A stretch of DNA of 64,000 nucleotides from Rhizobacter sp. Root404 (GTDB lineage: Bacteria > Pseudomonadota > Gammaproteobacteria > Burkholderiales > Burkholderiaceae_C). Both the position numbers and the translations under genes were made by a program. The notes under the pieces are model-generated. The model was given only the letters and a program-made list of their open reading frames with translations, had not been told where the DNA came from and searched no databases. Location of the stretch: positions 248,001 to 312,000 of the forward strand of contig NZ_LMDS01000005.1 of the NCBI RefSeq assembly GCF_001425865.1, read 5' to 3'. How positions within the stretch are numbered: the stretch's first letter is position 1; each line of letters opens with the position of its first letter. Of this stretch, positions 1-8,626 are shown in pieces.

Positions 1-1
1 G

Positions 2-70
2 CAATGCGTGCTGCTGAACCAGGTCGGCCAGCAGACCGTGCAGTCGGGCGGGAGCGGATCGTGCACGTGA
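2..70 (+). CDS. C-terminal end of a FimT/GspH-type pseudopilin (partial)
   Basis: Only the last 22 codons lie in the window; the gene begins upstream. The tail reads CVLLNQVGQQTVQSGGSGSCT and then stops. A cysteine pair near the C-terminus, just before a short glycine/serine stretch, is usual in FimT/FimU/GspH minor pilins, and such a gene normally precedes pilV in this operon. The stop codon overlaps the proposed GTG start of pilV (GTGA), so the two are probably translationally coupled. The identity rests mainly on position, because too little sequence is present to show the pilin N-terminus. Confidence 0.55.
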   Translation, partial: QCVLLNQVGQQTVQSGGSGSCT

Positions 71-618
71 CCCGCATGACGCGTCGCCGGCGGTCGGGCG
101 CGCAGCCCGGCTTTTCGCTGATCGAAGTGATGGTGACGCTGGTGGTCGTCGCGATCGGCGTGCTCGGCGTTTCCAAATTGCAGGCGGCCTCGGTGTCGAA
201 CACGCAGGTCTCGCGGGTGCGGTCGCTCTTGTCGTTGCAGGCCGGCAGCCTGGCTGCGGCGATGCACGCCAACCCGATGTACTGGGCCAGCGGCAAGGCG
301 CCGGCCAATTTCACGGTCGCCGGAACGACGGTCTCCGATCCCGGCGGGGTCTTGAGCGCCCCGCCCGGGAGCAGTTGTACCGGCACCGCGCCGGCGTGCA
401 CGCCGGAGCAGATCGCCGCGCTCGACGTCCAGACCTGGGCCGGCAACCTGAGCACGCAACTGCCCACCTACTCGGGCACCGTGACCTGTTCGACCACCGC
501 ACCGGTGACCTGCCAGATCAGCCTGAGCTGGAGCGAGAAGTACGTTGCGACCAATACCGCCAGCGCGCAGGCCACCCAGACGGGCACGCCGACGTTCACG
601 CTGTTCGTCTCGCCATGA
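67..618 (+). CDS. pilV: Type IV pilus minor pilin PilV
   Basis: Minor pilin that with PilW, PilX, PilE and FimT-type proteins forms the complex priming type IV pilus assembly in the inner membrane. After a short basic leader the sequence has the prepilin peptidase site G|FSLIEV, with the conserved Glu five residues after the cut, then a hydrophobic helix (VMVTLVVVAIGVLGVSKLQ). The 'IGVLGVSKLQ' segment is typical of the PilV family. The globular part has cysteine pairs that may form disulfides. I chose the GTG at 67 because it overlaps the upstream stop; an in-frame ATG at 76 is equally possible. The end overlaps pilW (ATGA). Confidence 0.9.
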   Translation: MTRMTRRRRSGAQPGFSLIEVMVTLVVVAIGVLGVSKLQAASVSNTQVSRVRSLLSLQAGSLAAAMHANPMYWASGKAPANFTVAGTTVSDPGGVLSAPPGSSCTGTAPACTPEQIAALDVQTWAGNLSTQLPTYSGTVTCSTTAPVTCQISLSWSEKYVATNTASAQATQTGTPTFTLFVSP

Positions 619-1349
619 GGCCCGGCCGCGTTCGACACCAGGCCGGCGTGACGCTGGTCGAGATGATGGTCGCGCTGACGATCGGGCTGTTCGTCGCGCT
701 GGCGCTCGGCTCGATCTTCGTCAATGCCAAGTCGGCGTTCCTGGCCCAGGATGCGCTGGCCAACCTGCATGACAACGAGCGCCTCGGGATCTCGATCCTG
801 ACGACCGAAGTGCAGCTGGCCGGCTACTACCCGGACCCGAGCATGCGCATGCCGACGGACGCGCTGCCGGTGGACGACAACCCGCAGTCGCCGGTCCAGT
901 TCGCGGCCGGGCAGGGCATCTCCGGCGCCACCGGCGTCGACGGCGCCAGCGACGCCCTCGGCATCCGCTTCGTCAGCGCCAGCGGCGACGGCCTGATGAA
1001 CTGCCAGGGCAGCGTCAACAGCGGTGGCGCCAACCTGCTCGTGACCAACGTCTTCACGATCAATGCGAGCAACCAGCTGCAATGCGCGGTCAACGGCAAC
1101 GCGCCGGTGGCGCTGGTCAACAACGTCTCCGGGATGACGGTGCTCTATGGCACCGACAGCTCGGCCAGCGGCAACATCGACAAGTACCTGTCCGCCTCCG
1201 CGGTGACCGCCGCCGGTCTGTGGGGCCAGGTCAAGTCGGTCCAGGTGCGGCTCACCTTCGCGAGCCAGTTCAACGCCACCCAGGTCGGCGCGGCAGCGAC
1301 CGGTTCGGCGACCTGGGTGCAGAACATCGGCGTGATGGGGGCGCTGTGA
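615..1349 (+). CDS. pilW: Type IV pilus minor pilin PilW
   Basis: About 244 residues. The leader ends in G|VTLVEMMVALTIGLFVALALG, a prepilin peptidase site with Glu at mature position 5 followed by the pilin helix; the cleaved residue is followed by Val rather than the usual Phe. The 'LVEMMVALTIGLF' run and a later 'ERLGISILTTEVQLAGYY' region are characteristic of PilW, a priming and tip-complex minor pilin of type IV pili. The ATG overlaps the pilV stop by four bases, and its own stop overlaps the GTG start of pilX, so the genes are tightly coupled. Confidence 0.92.
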   Translation: MRPGRVRHQAGVTLVEMMVALTIGLFVALALGSIFVNAKSAFLAQDALANLHDNERLGISILTTEVQLAGYYPDPSMRMPTDALPVDDNPQSPVQFAAGQGISGATGVDGASDALGIRFVSASGDGLMNCQGSVNSGGANLLVTNVFTINASNQLQCAVNGNAPVALVNNVSGMTVLYGTDSSASGNIDKYLSASAVTAAGLWGQVKSVQVRLTFASQFNATQVGAAATGSATWVQNIGVMGAL

Positions 1350-1930
1350 GACGCCATCCACTTCGCCTCTCCCGACGTGGCCCCCGCGCCGGCAGCCGCG
1401 GCGTCATCCTGATCGTCGGCCTGCTGTTCCTGCTGGCGATCATCCTGCTGTCGCTCGCGATGGTGCGCGGCGTCGGATTGCAGGAAAGGACGGCCGGCGG
1501 CTCCCGTGACAAGGAGCGTTCCTTCGAGGCGGCGCAGGGCGCGCTGGAGTATGGCGAATGGTGGCTCTCCACCGGCGGCGGCGGCGCGTTCTCGGTGGTC
1601 TGCTCGACCCAGAACAATCCGATCAACGCGCTGGCCGTCTGCTCCAACCCGCTGAGCACGCCGGCGACCACGCCGTGGGCCGCATGGACCACCTACCAGC
1701 CGTCGACCAGCATGAACATCGCCGCCGGCGGCGGCGTGGGCAGCAATGGCGACGTGAACTACCAGGCGGCACCCGGCCTGTACATCTCGTACATCGGGCT
1801 GACGCCGGACGGCACCGGCACGCTGTACCAGGTCAGCGCGTTCAGCGGCGGCGGCAGCGCCGACACCATGAGCGTGGTGCAAAGCACCTACAAGCTGCAG
1901 ACGGCCGCCAGAGACCTCGGAGGTTTGTAG
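1346..1930 (+). CDS. pilX: Type IV pilus assembly protein PilX
   Basis: About 194 residues, with a basic N-terminus (RRHPLRLSRRG) and then a single hydrophobic helix GVILIVGLLFLLAIILLSLA, matching the PilX N-terminal domain. PilX lacks the Glu5 motif of other pilins and acts with PilV, PilW and PilY1 in the tip/priming complex. The start is taken as the GTG overlapping the pilW stop (GTGA). After the helix comes the conserved 'RGVGLQERTAGGSRDKERSFEAAQ' region, slightly interrupted here, typical of PilX where 'LQE..AGN..D...AFQAAEAAL' is expected. Followed directly by pilY1. Confidence 0.9.
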   Translation: MRRHPLRLSRRGPRAGSRGVILIVGLLFLLAIILLSLAMVRGVGLQERTAGGSRDKERSFEAAQGALEYGEWWLSTGGGGAFSVVCSTQNNPINALAVCSNPLSTPATTPWAAWTTYQPSTSMNIAAGGGVGSNGDVNYQAAPGLYISYIGLTPDGTGTLYQVSAFSGGGSADTMSVVQSTYKLQTAARDLGGL

Positions 1931-4900
1931 TGAACCGGTATGTCCCCCAGAAGAACATCATGAACTCCAGATTGCATGGGACCGGCGGCGTCATCGCGCT
2001 GCTGGGCCTCGCCCTGTGCGCAACCGCGCAGGCCCAACTCGTCATCAACGACACCTTAACCGGGGCCTCGTCCAGCTACAACTGGAAGGCACTGAACGGC
2101 GCCTGCCTCACCGCAGGCAACAACACCGGCACCATCCCCGCCTGCGTCGGTCTGCCCTATTACTCGGGCAAGACCCAGGTCGGTGGCGTCAGCGGTCGGC
2201 TGCCGGACGCGGTGGGCAGCGGTGCGTTGCGACTGACCAATGGCGACACGACCACGGGCACGAACGGCAATTCCCAGACCGGAGCGGTGGTGTCGAACTT
2301 CATGTTCCCGTCCAACCAGGGACTGCAGGTCACATTCACGACGGTCACCTACGGCGGCAACGGTTTCGTCGGCGACACCGGGCTGGCGTCGGGGGCGGAC
2401 GGCATCGGCTTCTTTCTGGCCGATGCCGGCACGCCGGCCTCGCCCAAGCCGGTTTCGGTCGGTGCCCTCGGGGGCAGCCTGGGGTATTCGTGCTCGAACG
2501 GCAACGCGACATACGACGGCGTCGTCGGCGGCTACATCGGCGTCGGCATCGACGAGTTCGGCAGCTTCTCCAGTGCATACGACAACACCAACACTGGCGC
2601 CACGGACATCATCGCCGGCTTCACGGGCGCCGTGCGCCCGGGTCGGATCAGCCTGCGCGGCGCCGGGAACACCAACTGGGCGGCGCTGAACGCGGCCTAC
2701 CCGACCTATTACCCGTCGAGTGCCTCGTCGTACTACAAGGCGGCCGCGTTGCACGACACCTGCCGGACGGGCTACGTGTGGGATTACAGCAGCAGCAGCA
2801 AGCCGAAGCAGACGACCACTGCGCTGGCCTATAACTACCCGTACCTGGCGAGCAGCCAGTTGCCATCGAATGTCAGTCTCTATAGCCAGGAGGCGACCAA
2901 TATGCCCACCCGGGGCAACGCCATCCCGTTCACCTACACCCTGCAGATCACGCAGAACGGGATTCTGAACCTGGGCTACAGCGTCAACGGGGGGTCGACG
3001 ATGCCGGTGCTCACCGACAAGCTGATCACCGCGTCGAACGGACCGTTGCCCGCGAACTTCCGCTTCGGCTTCTCGGCCGGCACCGGCTGGGGCAGCAACG
3101 TCCACGAGATCACCTGCTTCAAGGCCGCGCCGGTGACCGCTGCCAACGGCTCCGCGGGCGCCAACAGCCCGCCGAACGGGCGCACGCAGCAGGGCAACCA
3201 GGCCTACGCGGCGTACTACTCGGCCTTGAATGCCTCGGGTGGGCTGACCTCCACGACCATCAACGTCAACAGCACGACCGGTGCGATCTCGCTGGCGACC
3301 ACGCCGAACTGGGATGCGAGTTGCGTGCTGACCGGCGGCGCCTGCAACGCCACCGGCGCGACCTCCGGCACGGCCCAGGCGTCGGGCGTCCGCGCGATGC
3401 TCACCTGGAACGGCGCGGCCGGTGCCGCGTTCGAGTGGGCGTCGCTGACGACCGCGCAGCAGGCGTCGCTGAGCGCCGGCGATGCGTCGTCCACCGACCT
3501 GCGGTTGCGTTACCTGCGCGGCGATCGCAGCAACGAGGTCGCGAACGCCGGAACGCTGCGCACGCGAGGCAGCGTGCTCGGCGACATCGTCAACTCGAGC
3601 CCGACCTGGGTCGGCCCGCCGAGTTCGCCGTATGCGATCACCTGGGCCGATGCGCTGTACCCGTCGGCGACCGCGGCGGAGACGAGCTATGCCGCGTGGG
3701 CGGGTGCGAGCGCGCGCGCCGGGCGCACCAACCTGGTCTACGTCGGCGCGAACGACGGCTTCCTGCATGGCTTCCGCGCTGGCCTCTACAGCGGCGGGTC
3801 GTTCAACTCCAGCGCGGCGACGAACGACGGGCGCGAGCTGCTGGCGTACATGCCGGCGGCAGTGCTCTCGACGATCCACTCGACGACGCCCGCGCTCGAC
3901 TTCTCGAACACGCAGTACTCGCACAACTTCTTTGTCGACGCGACACCGGGCACCGGCGACCTGTTCTACGCGGGCGCCTGGCACACCTGGCTGGTCGGCG
4001 GGACCGGCTACGGCGGCAACGCGACCGGGCCGATCGGCAACAACACGTCGGTCGCCAACGGCATCCTGTTCGCGCTCGACATCACCGACCCGAGCCAGTT
4101 CAGCCAGACCAACGCGGCGTCGCTCGTGATGGGCGAGTGGACCAGCAGCACGCTCGCCTGCGTGACCGGCGCCTGCGGCAGCAGCCTGGGCAGCACCGTC
4201 GGTACCCCGCTGATCCGCCGCCTGCACAACGGCGACTGGGCGGTGCTGTTCGGCAACGGGTTGAACAGCAGCAACGGCGACGCGGGCCTGTACGTCATGC
4301 TGGTGAACCGCACGACTGGCGCCCGGACCTTCCGCTACCTGCCGACCGGCGCAGGCCCGGTCACCGCCGGCGGCGTCACGACCCGCAACGGCATTGCGCA
4401 GGTGACCTCGGCCGACCTCGACGGCGATCACATCACCGACTACGTCTACGCCGGCGACGCGTTCGGCAATCTCTGGCGCTTCGACCTGACGAGTTCCAAC
4501 CCCGGCAACTGGGCGGTGACGCCGGGCCCGCTGTTCCAGACGGCGGCCGGCCAGCCGATCACGACCAAGGTCCAGGTGAGCTCGGTTCCGTCCAGCGGCG
4601 CGGGCTCCAAGCCGCGGCTCATCGTCAGCTTCGGCACCGGCCAGCAGCTGCCGCAAACCCTGACCAGCGCCGCCACGTACGCCAGCGGCAGCCAGGCGCT
4701 CTATGGCATCTGGGACTGGAACATGAGCGCCTGGAACGCGATCGCGCCGGCGACCGGGCAGTTCCTCGGGCTGACGGCACCGCAGTCCATCACCGCGAGT
4801 TCTCTGCAGACCCAGACCATCGCGGCGGCCAGCGTGGCGACCACGCCGCCGACCCGCACGGTGACCAGCACGCCGATCTGCTGGGCCGGAACGACCGCCT

Positions 4901-5295
4901 GCACCGGGACCGGCGCGAAGTACGGCTGGACCGTGGCGCTGCCGAGTGCCACCGAACAGGTGATCTACAACCCGGTGTTCGTGAACGGCGTGTTCGTGGT
5001 CAACACCACGATACCGGCCGTGTCGCAGGCCTTGTCGTGCAACGCGCGGCCGGCGTCCGGCTGGACGATGGCGGTGTCGGTGGCCACCGGCGGCGCCACG
5101 CCGAAGTCGTTCTTCCTGGACTCGCCGCTGGCCAGCGGCGTCTCGCTCGACGGTGTCGGCTCGCTGACGATGCTGTCGACCAAGACCGAATCGGTGGCGC
5201 TGTTCGTCGACAAGGACGGCAACAAGCAGAAGCTGCGCATCGACCCGGGTGCCACCGGCGTCGGCTCGCGCATCAACTGGGCGCAGCTGCGCTGA
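1930..5295 (+). CDS. pilY1: Type IV pilus tip adhesin PilY1 with an N-terminal lectin-like region
   Basis: Secreted protein of about 1121 residues, placed at the pilus tip, that controls retraction and adhesion. A GGAGG six bases upstream supports the GTG start, which touches the pilX stop; an ATG ten codons later is possible. A signal peptide ends at ATAQAQ. Residues about 40-400 contain GADGIGFFLADA and GVGIDEFGSF, which resemble L-type lectin folds rather than the von Willebrand A domain of Pseudomonas PilY1. From about residue 550 comes the PilC/PilY1 propeller (NSSPTWVGPP, NDGFLHGFRAG). The Ca-binding loop DLDGDHITDYVYAGD followed by GNLWRFDL lies near residue 830. Followed by pilE. Confidence 0.93.
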   Translation: MNRYVPQKNIMNSRLHGTGGVIALLGLALCATAQAQLVINDTLTGASSSYNWKALNGACLTAGNNTGTIPACVGLPYYSGKTQVGGVSGRLPDAVGSGALRLTNGDTTTGTNGNSQTGAVVSNFMFPSNQGLQVTFTTVTYGGNGFVGDTGLASGADGIGFFLADAGTPASPKPVSVGALGGSLGYSCSNGNATYDGVVGGYIGVGIDEFGSFSSAYDNTNTGATDIIAGFTGAVRPGRISLRGAGNTNWAALNAAYPTYYPSSASSYYKAAALHDTCRTGYVWDYSSSSKPKQTTTALAYNYPYLASSQLPSNVSLYSQEATNMPTRGNAIPFTYTLQITQNGILNLGYSVNGGSTMPVLTDKLITASNGPLPANFRFGFSAGTGWGSNVHEITCFKAAPVTAANGSAGANSPPNGRTQQGNQAYAAYYSALNASGGLTSTTINVNSTTGAISLATTPNWDASCVLTGGACNATGATSGTAQASGVRAMLTWNGAAGAAFEWASLTTAQQASLSAGDASSTDLRLRYLRGDRSNEVANAGTLRTRGSVLGDIVNSSPTWVGPPSSPYAITWADALYPSATAAETSYAAWAGASARAGRTNLVYVGANDGFLHGFRAGLYSGGSFNSSAATNDGRELLAYMPAAVLSTIHSTTPALDFSNTQYSHNFFVDATPGTGDLFYAGAWHTWLVGGTGYGGNATGPIGNNTSVANGILFALDITDPSQFSQTNAASLVMGEWTSSTLACVTGACGSSLGSTVGTPLIRRLHNGDWAVLFGNGLNSSNGDAGLYVMLVNRTTGARTFRYLPTGAGPVTAGGVTTRNGIAQVTSADLDGDHITDYVYAGDAFGNLWRFDLTSSNPGNWAVTPGPLFQTAAGQPITTKVQVSSVPSSGAGSKPRLIVSFGTGQQLPQTLTSAATYASGSQALYGIWDWNMSAWNAIAPATGQFLGLTAPQSITASSLQTQTIAAASVATTPPTRTVTSTPICWAGTTACTGTGAKYGWTVALPSATEQVIYNPVFVNGVFVVNTTIPAVSQALSCNARPASGWTMAVSVATGGATPKSFFLDSPLASGVSLDGVGSLTMLSTKTESVALFVDKDGNKQKLRIDPGATGVGSRINWAQLR

Positions 5296-5309
5296 GGCAG
5301 GGATCGACC

Positions 5310-5750
5310 ATGCGAATGCAACGATTCGGCGGCGCGGGCTTCACGCTGATCGAGCTGATGGTGACGGTCGCGATCGTCGCGATCCTGTCGGCGATCGCGT
5401 ACCCCGCCTACAGCCAGTACATCCTGAAATCCCGCCGCACGGACGCCAAGAACGCGCTGCTCGACCTGGCGGCGCGGCAAGAGCGCTTCTACAGCCTGAA
5501 CAACCGGTACTCGACCGTGCCCTCGGCGCTCGGCTATGCGGGCGCGGCGTTCCCGGTGAACGTGCAGACCGGCAATGCGGCCTATTACCAGCTGACGGTC
5601 AGCGCGCCGACGCCGGCCGCCGCGACCTTGCCGACCTTCGCGGCCAGCGCCGTCCCGCTCGGCAACCAGGCCAAGGACACGTGCGGCACCTACACGCTGA
5701 CGCATCTCGGGGTGCAGGGCAACAGCACGTCGGAATCCGGCTGCTGGTGA
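5310..5750 (+). CDS. pilE: Type IV pilin PilE (minor/major pilin of the pilY1 operon)
   Basis: 146-residue pilin. A six-to-eleven residue basic leader ends at G|FTLIELMVTVAIVAILSAIA, the canonical prepilin peptidase site and helix. The next stretch 'YPAYSQYILKSRRTDAKNAL' is the PilE signature found at the end of fimT-pilVWXY1E operons, and two cysteines near the C-terminus (DTCGTY and SGCW) would form the pilin disulfide loop. It lies 14 bases after pilY1. Because it is in the minor-pilin operon, it is more likely a PilE-type accessory pilin than the main PilA subunit. Confidence 0.92.
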   Translation: MRMQRFGGAGFTLIELMVTVAIVAILSAIAYPAYSQYILKSRRTDAKNALLDLAARQERFYSLNNRYSTVPSALGYAGAAFPVNVQTGNAAYYQLTVSAPTPAAATLPTFAASAVPLGNQAKDTCGTYTLTHLGVQGNSTSESGCW

Positions 5751-5770
5751 GCGGGTCGCGCCGCCCGCTC
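5749..5770. terminator. Bidirectional hairpin between pilE and the convergent hydrolase gene
   Basis: GAGCGGG (5749-5755) and CCCGCTC (5764-5770) are a perfect 7-bp inverted repeat with an 8-base loop. It spans the final base of the pilE stop and reaches into the stop codon of the opposing gene. There is no clear U-run on either side, so it may be a weak or Rho-assisted terminator. Confidence 0.5.
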
Positions 5771-6629
5771 AGGCTCCGAGGCCGTACAGCGCCCGCAGCG
5801 CCTCCCGGTACTGCGCCTGCCCGCGCCCGTTGGTGCTGTAGTGGGTGCCGCCCTCGACCAGCACGAACTGCTTGGGCGCCTTCGCGCGCTCGAACAATGC
5901 GCGCCCCAGCGACGGCGGAATCAGCGAATCCTCGGCGCCGTGCACGACCAGCACCGGCACCTTCACGCGACCGATCCGGGCGGCCGAATCGAAGCGCTGC
6001 GTGATCAGCGGCGTGATCGGCAGCCAGCCCCACTTCATGCTCTGGAACACCGCCGGGATCGAGGTGAATGTGCCCTCGACGATCAGCCCCTTCGCATCGA
6101 CGACGTCGCTCGCCAGCCGCACCGCGATCGCGCCGCCGAGCGAGTGGCCGAAGATGTAGCGCTCGCGGCCGGGGTGGCGTGATGCGATCCAGTCCCAGCC
6201 GGCGCGGGCATCGGCATCGACGCTGGCCTCGGAGGGCAGCTCGTCGGTGCTGCGCCCGAAGCCGCGGTAGTCGATCGCGAGCACCGCGAAGCCCAGTTCG
6301 CGCATGCGGCGGATGCGGAACACGCTGCTCGCCACGTCGCGCCGGGCGCCGTGCAGGTACAGCAGCACCGGCGCCTCGGGCGTCGGGCCGTCGAGCCAGA
6401 GCGCGTGCAACTTCGGCGCCGCGGCGATGCCCGGTCGGCCCGGCAGGTTGATCCAGACATCGTCGAAGCCTTCGATGCGCGCACCGTCGTCGCTGGCGGC
6501 GATCGCGCTCGCCTGAAAGATCCACTTGCGCTGCTGGGTGTCCAGGCTGACGCAGCCCGCGGTGGCACTTGCGGCGATCAGCGCCAGGGCCGGCCAGCGC
6601 CAGCGGATGGTCGTCAGAACATTCGGCAT
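5769..6629 (-). CDS. Lipoprotein alpha/beta hydrolase
   Basis: About 286 residues. The chosen ATG gives MPNVLTTIRWRWPALALIAA then SATAGC, a lipoprotein signal peptide with the lipidated Cys, so the enzyme should be anchored to a membrane facing the periplasm. The body is an alpha/beta hydrolase of the BEM46/YfhR-like type: PVLLYLHGARRDVASS near the oxyanion site, AIDYRGFGRS, nucleophile elbow FGHSLGGAIAV (Ser near residue 162), then VVHGAEDSLIPP and GGTHYS supplying the Asp and His. It starts 31 bases after the mutL stop on the same strand and may be co-transcribed with mutL, although no functional link is evident. Substrate unknown. Confidence 0.85.
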   Translation of the reverse strand: MPNVLTTIRWRWPALALIAASATAGCVSLDTQQRKWIFQASAIAASDDGARIEGFDDVWINLPGRPGIAAAPKLHALWLDGPTPEAPVLLYLHGARRDVASSVFRIRRMRELGFAVLAIDYRGFGRSTDELPSEASVDADARAGWDWIASRHPGRERYIFGHSLGGAIAVRLASDVVDAKGLIVEGTFTSIPAVFQSMKWGWLPITPLITQRFDSAARIGRVKVPVLVVHGAEDSLIPPSLGRALFERAKAPKQFVLVEGGTHYSTNGRGQAQYREALRALYGLGA

Positions 6630-6660
6630 CGCCAACGGAGTGCGGACGTCTGCGAAAAGT

Positions 6661-8493
6661 TCAACGGCCGCGCCAGAACAGGCCGTCAAGTTCCTTCAGC
6701 GTGATCTGGCGCCAGGTGGGACGGCCGTGGTTGCACTGGTCGATGCGCTCGGTGCGCTCCATGTCGCGCAGCAGCGCGTTCATCTCGTCGAGCGTGAGCT
6801 GGCGGTTCGCGCGCACCGCGCCATGGCAGGCCATCGTCGACAGGATCTCGTGTTGCGCGCGCTGGATCACCGTGCTGGCATCGAACTGCGCCAGCTCGGC
6901 GAGCACGCTGCGTGCGAGCTCGACCACGTCGCCGCCGGCCAGCGCCGCGGGCTGCGAGCGCACTGCGAGCACCGCGGCCGAGAGCGGCGCCACGTCGAGC
7001 CCGAGCGTGCGCAGGTTGTCGGCCTGCGCTTCGGCCGTCGCGATCTCGGCCGGCGTCGCGGCGAAGGTCGCCGGGATCAGCAACGGCTGCGATTCGATCG
7101 CGGCGCTGCCGAGGCTTGCCTTCAGGCGCTCGTAGACGATGCGCTCGTGAGCCGCATGCATGTCGACGATCACGAGACCGTGGGCGTTCTCGGCCAGCAC
7201 GAAGATGCCCGCGACCTGGGCGATCGCCTTGCCGAGCGGCCAGCCCTCGGCGTCGGTCGCCGGCGTGACGGGCGCCGGCGCGTCGCCGGTGCCGAACACG
7301 GCCGGCGCGGGCGCGGCCTGGCCGTTCCAGCGGGCCGGCAACTCCTGCGCATACAGCGTCGAGAGCTGCTGCAGCCCGAGCGACGCCTGCCGGGCGCCGT
7401 CGTAGCGCCGCGGCGCGCCCGCGAAAAACGCCGGCGCGGTAGACGTTGCGGCGTCGAACGCGGCGCCGGTCGGCGGCACGGCCCCCGCACGCGGGATCGC
7501 GAGCGCCGTCTCGACCGCACGCCGCACCGCCTGGTGCACCTCGCGCGATTCGCGAAAACGCACCTCGACCTTGGTCGGGTGCACGTTGACGTCGACCCGG
7601 TCCGGCGCGATCTCGATGAACAGCACGTAGGCCGGCTGGCGCCCGCCATGCAGCACGTCCTCGTAGGCCGAGCGCACGCCGTGCGCGATCAGCTTGTCGC
7701 GCACGAAGCGGCCGTTGACATAGACGTACTGCTGGTCGGCGCGGGCGCGTGCGGCCTCGGGCGTGCCGCTGCGGCCGCCGATGCGCAGCACGCCCGATTC
7801 TATTGCCAGTGGGCGGCTCTGCGCGACGAAGTCCTCGCCCAGCACGTCGATCACGCGCTGCTCGGCGCTGGCGCGACGCCACTGCTGCGCGAGCTTGCCG
7901 TCGTGCCACACCGTGAAGGCGACCTCGGGCCGCGCCAGCGCGTGGCGGCGCACCGCCTCGACGCAGTGGGCGAACTCGGTCGCCTCGGTCTTCAGGAACT
8001 TGCGCCGGGCCGGCGTCGCGAAGAACAGTTCGCGCACCTCGACACTGGTGCCGGTGCCGCGCGCCGCCGGCACCAGCTCGCCGGAACGAGCGTCCAGGCG
8101 CTGCGCGTGTGCGGCGTCGGCGGTGCGGCTCGCGATCGAGACCTCGGCAATCGAGGCGATCGCAGCCAGCGCCTCGCCGCGGAAGCCCATCGTCGTGACG
8201 CCCTCGAGTTCGCTCAGCGAGCCGATCTTGCTCGTGGCGTGGCGGCGCAGCGCCAAGGGCAGTTCGTCGGCCGGGATGCCGGCGCCGTCGTCCTCGACCA
8301 CGATGGACCGGATGCCACCGGCGACCAGCTTGACCGCGATCTCGGTCGCGCCCGCATCGAGCGCGTTGTCGACCAGCTCGCGCACCACCGAGGCCGGCCG
8401 CTCGACGACCTCGCCGGCGGCGATCTGGCTGACGAGTTCGTCGGGCAGCTCGCGGATCGGGCGGCGCGGCGGCGGCTGGAGCACGGCGTTCAT
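6661..8493 (-). CDS. mutL: DNA mismatch repair protein MutL (endonuclease type)
   Basis: About 610 residues. The N-terminal GHKL ATPase shows IAAGEVVERPASVV, ELVDNALDAGA (Glu39, Asn43), DDGAGI, TSKI and GFRGEAL. A low-conservation proline/alanine linker follows, then a C-terminal domain with DMHAAHERIVYE near residue 443, ACHGAVRAN, and CNHGRPTW at the end. These three match the DQHA(X)2E(X)4E, ACR and C(P/N)HGRP motifs of MutL proteins that nick DNA themselves in bacteria lacking MutH; the Gln of the first motif is Met. I start at the ATG giving MNAVLQPPPRRPIREL. TACAAT lies only six bases before that ATG, so the message may be leaderless. Confidence 0.95.
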   Translation of the reverse strand: MNAVLQPPPRRPIRELPDELVSQIAAGEVVERPASVVRELVDNALDAGATEIAVKLVAGGIRSIVVEDDGAGIPADELPLALRRHATSKIGSLSELEGVTTMGFRGEALAAIASIAEVSIASRTADAAHAQRLDARSGELVPAARGTGTSVEVRELFFATPARRKFLKTEATEFAHCVEAVRRHALARPEVAFTVWHDGKLAQQWRRASAEQRVIDVLGEDFVAQSRPLAIESGVLRIGGRSGTPEAARARADQQYVYVNGRFVRDKLIAHGVRSAYEDVLHGGRQPAYVLFIEIAPDRVDVNVHPTKVEVRFRESREVHQAVRRAVETALAIPRAGAVPPTGAAFDAATSTAPAFFAGAPRRYDGARQASLGLQQLSTLYAQELPARWNGQAAPAPAVFGTGDAPAPVTPATDAEGWPLGKAIAQVAGIFVLAENAHGLVIVDMHAAHERIVYERLKASLGSAAIESQPLLIPATFAATPAEIATAEAQADNLRTLGLDVAPLSAAVLAVRSQPAALAGGDVVELARSVLAELAQFDASTVIQRAQHEILSTMACHGAVRANRQLTLDEMNALLRDMERTERIDQCNHGRPTWRQITLKELDGLFWRGR

Positions 8494-8504
8494 CGGCGCA
8501 TTGT

Positions 8505-8510
8505 AGGAAG
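8505..8510 (-). promoter_or_regulatory. -10 box directly before mutL (possible leaderless start)
   Basis: On the minus strand TACAAT lies immediately 5' of GCGCCG and the mutL ATG. With a six-base gap, transcription would begin at or next to the start codon. No Shine-Dalgarno sequence can be seen. Position is approximate to within about six bases. Confidence 0.4.
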
Positions 8511-8626
8511 CGCGACAGCGGTGTCGCCTCGAAGCCGCCAATTGGGCGGGCTTGGGGCGCCAAATCGACGGACCACGCCGGGCCACCTCTCGGCCACAAT
8601 GCGCTTTCAGTCATCCGCAGTACCCC

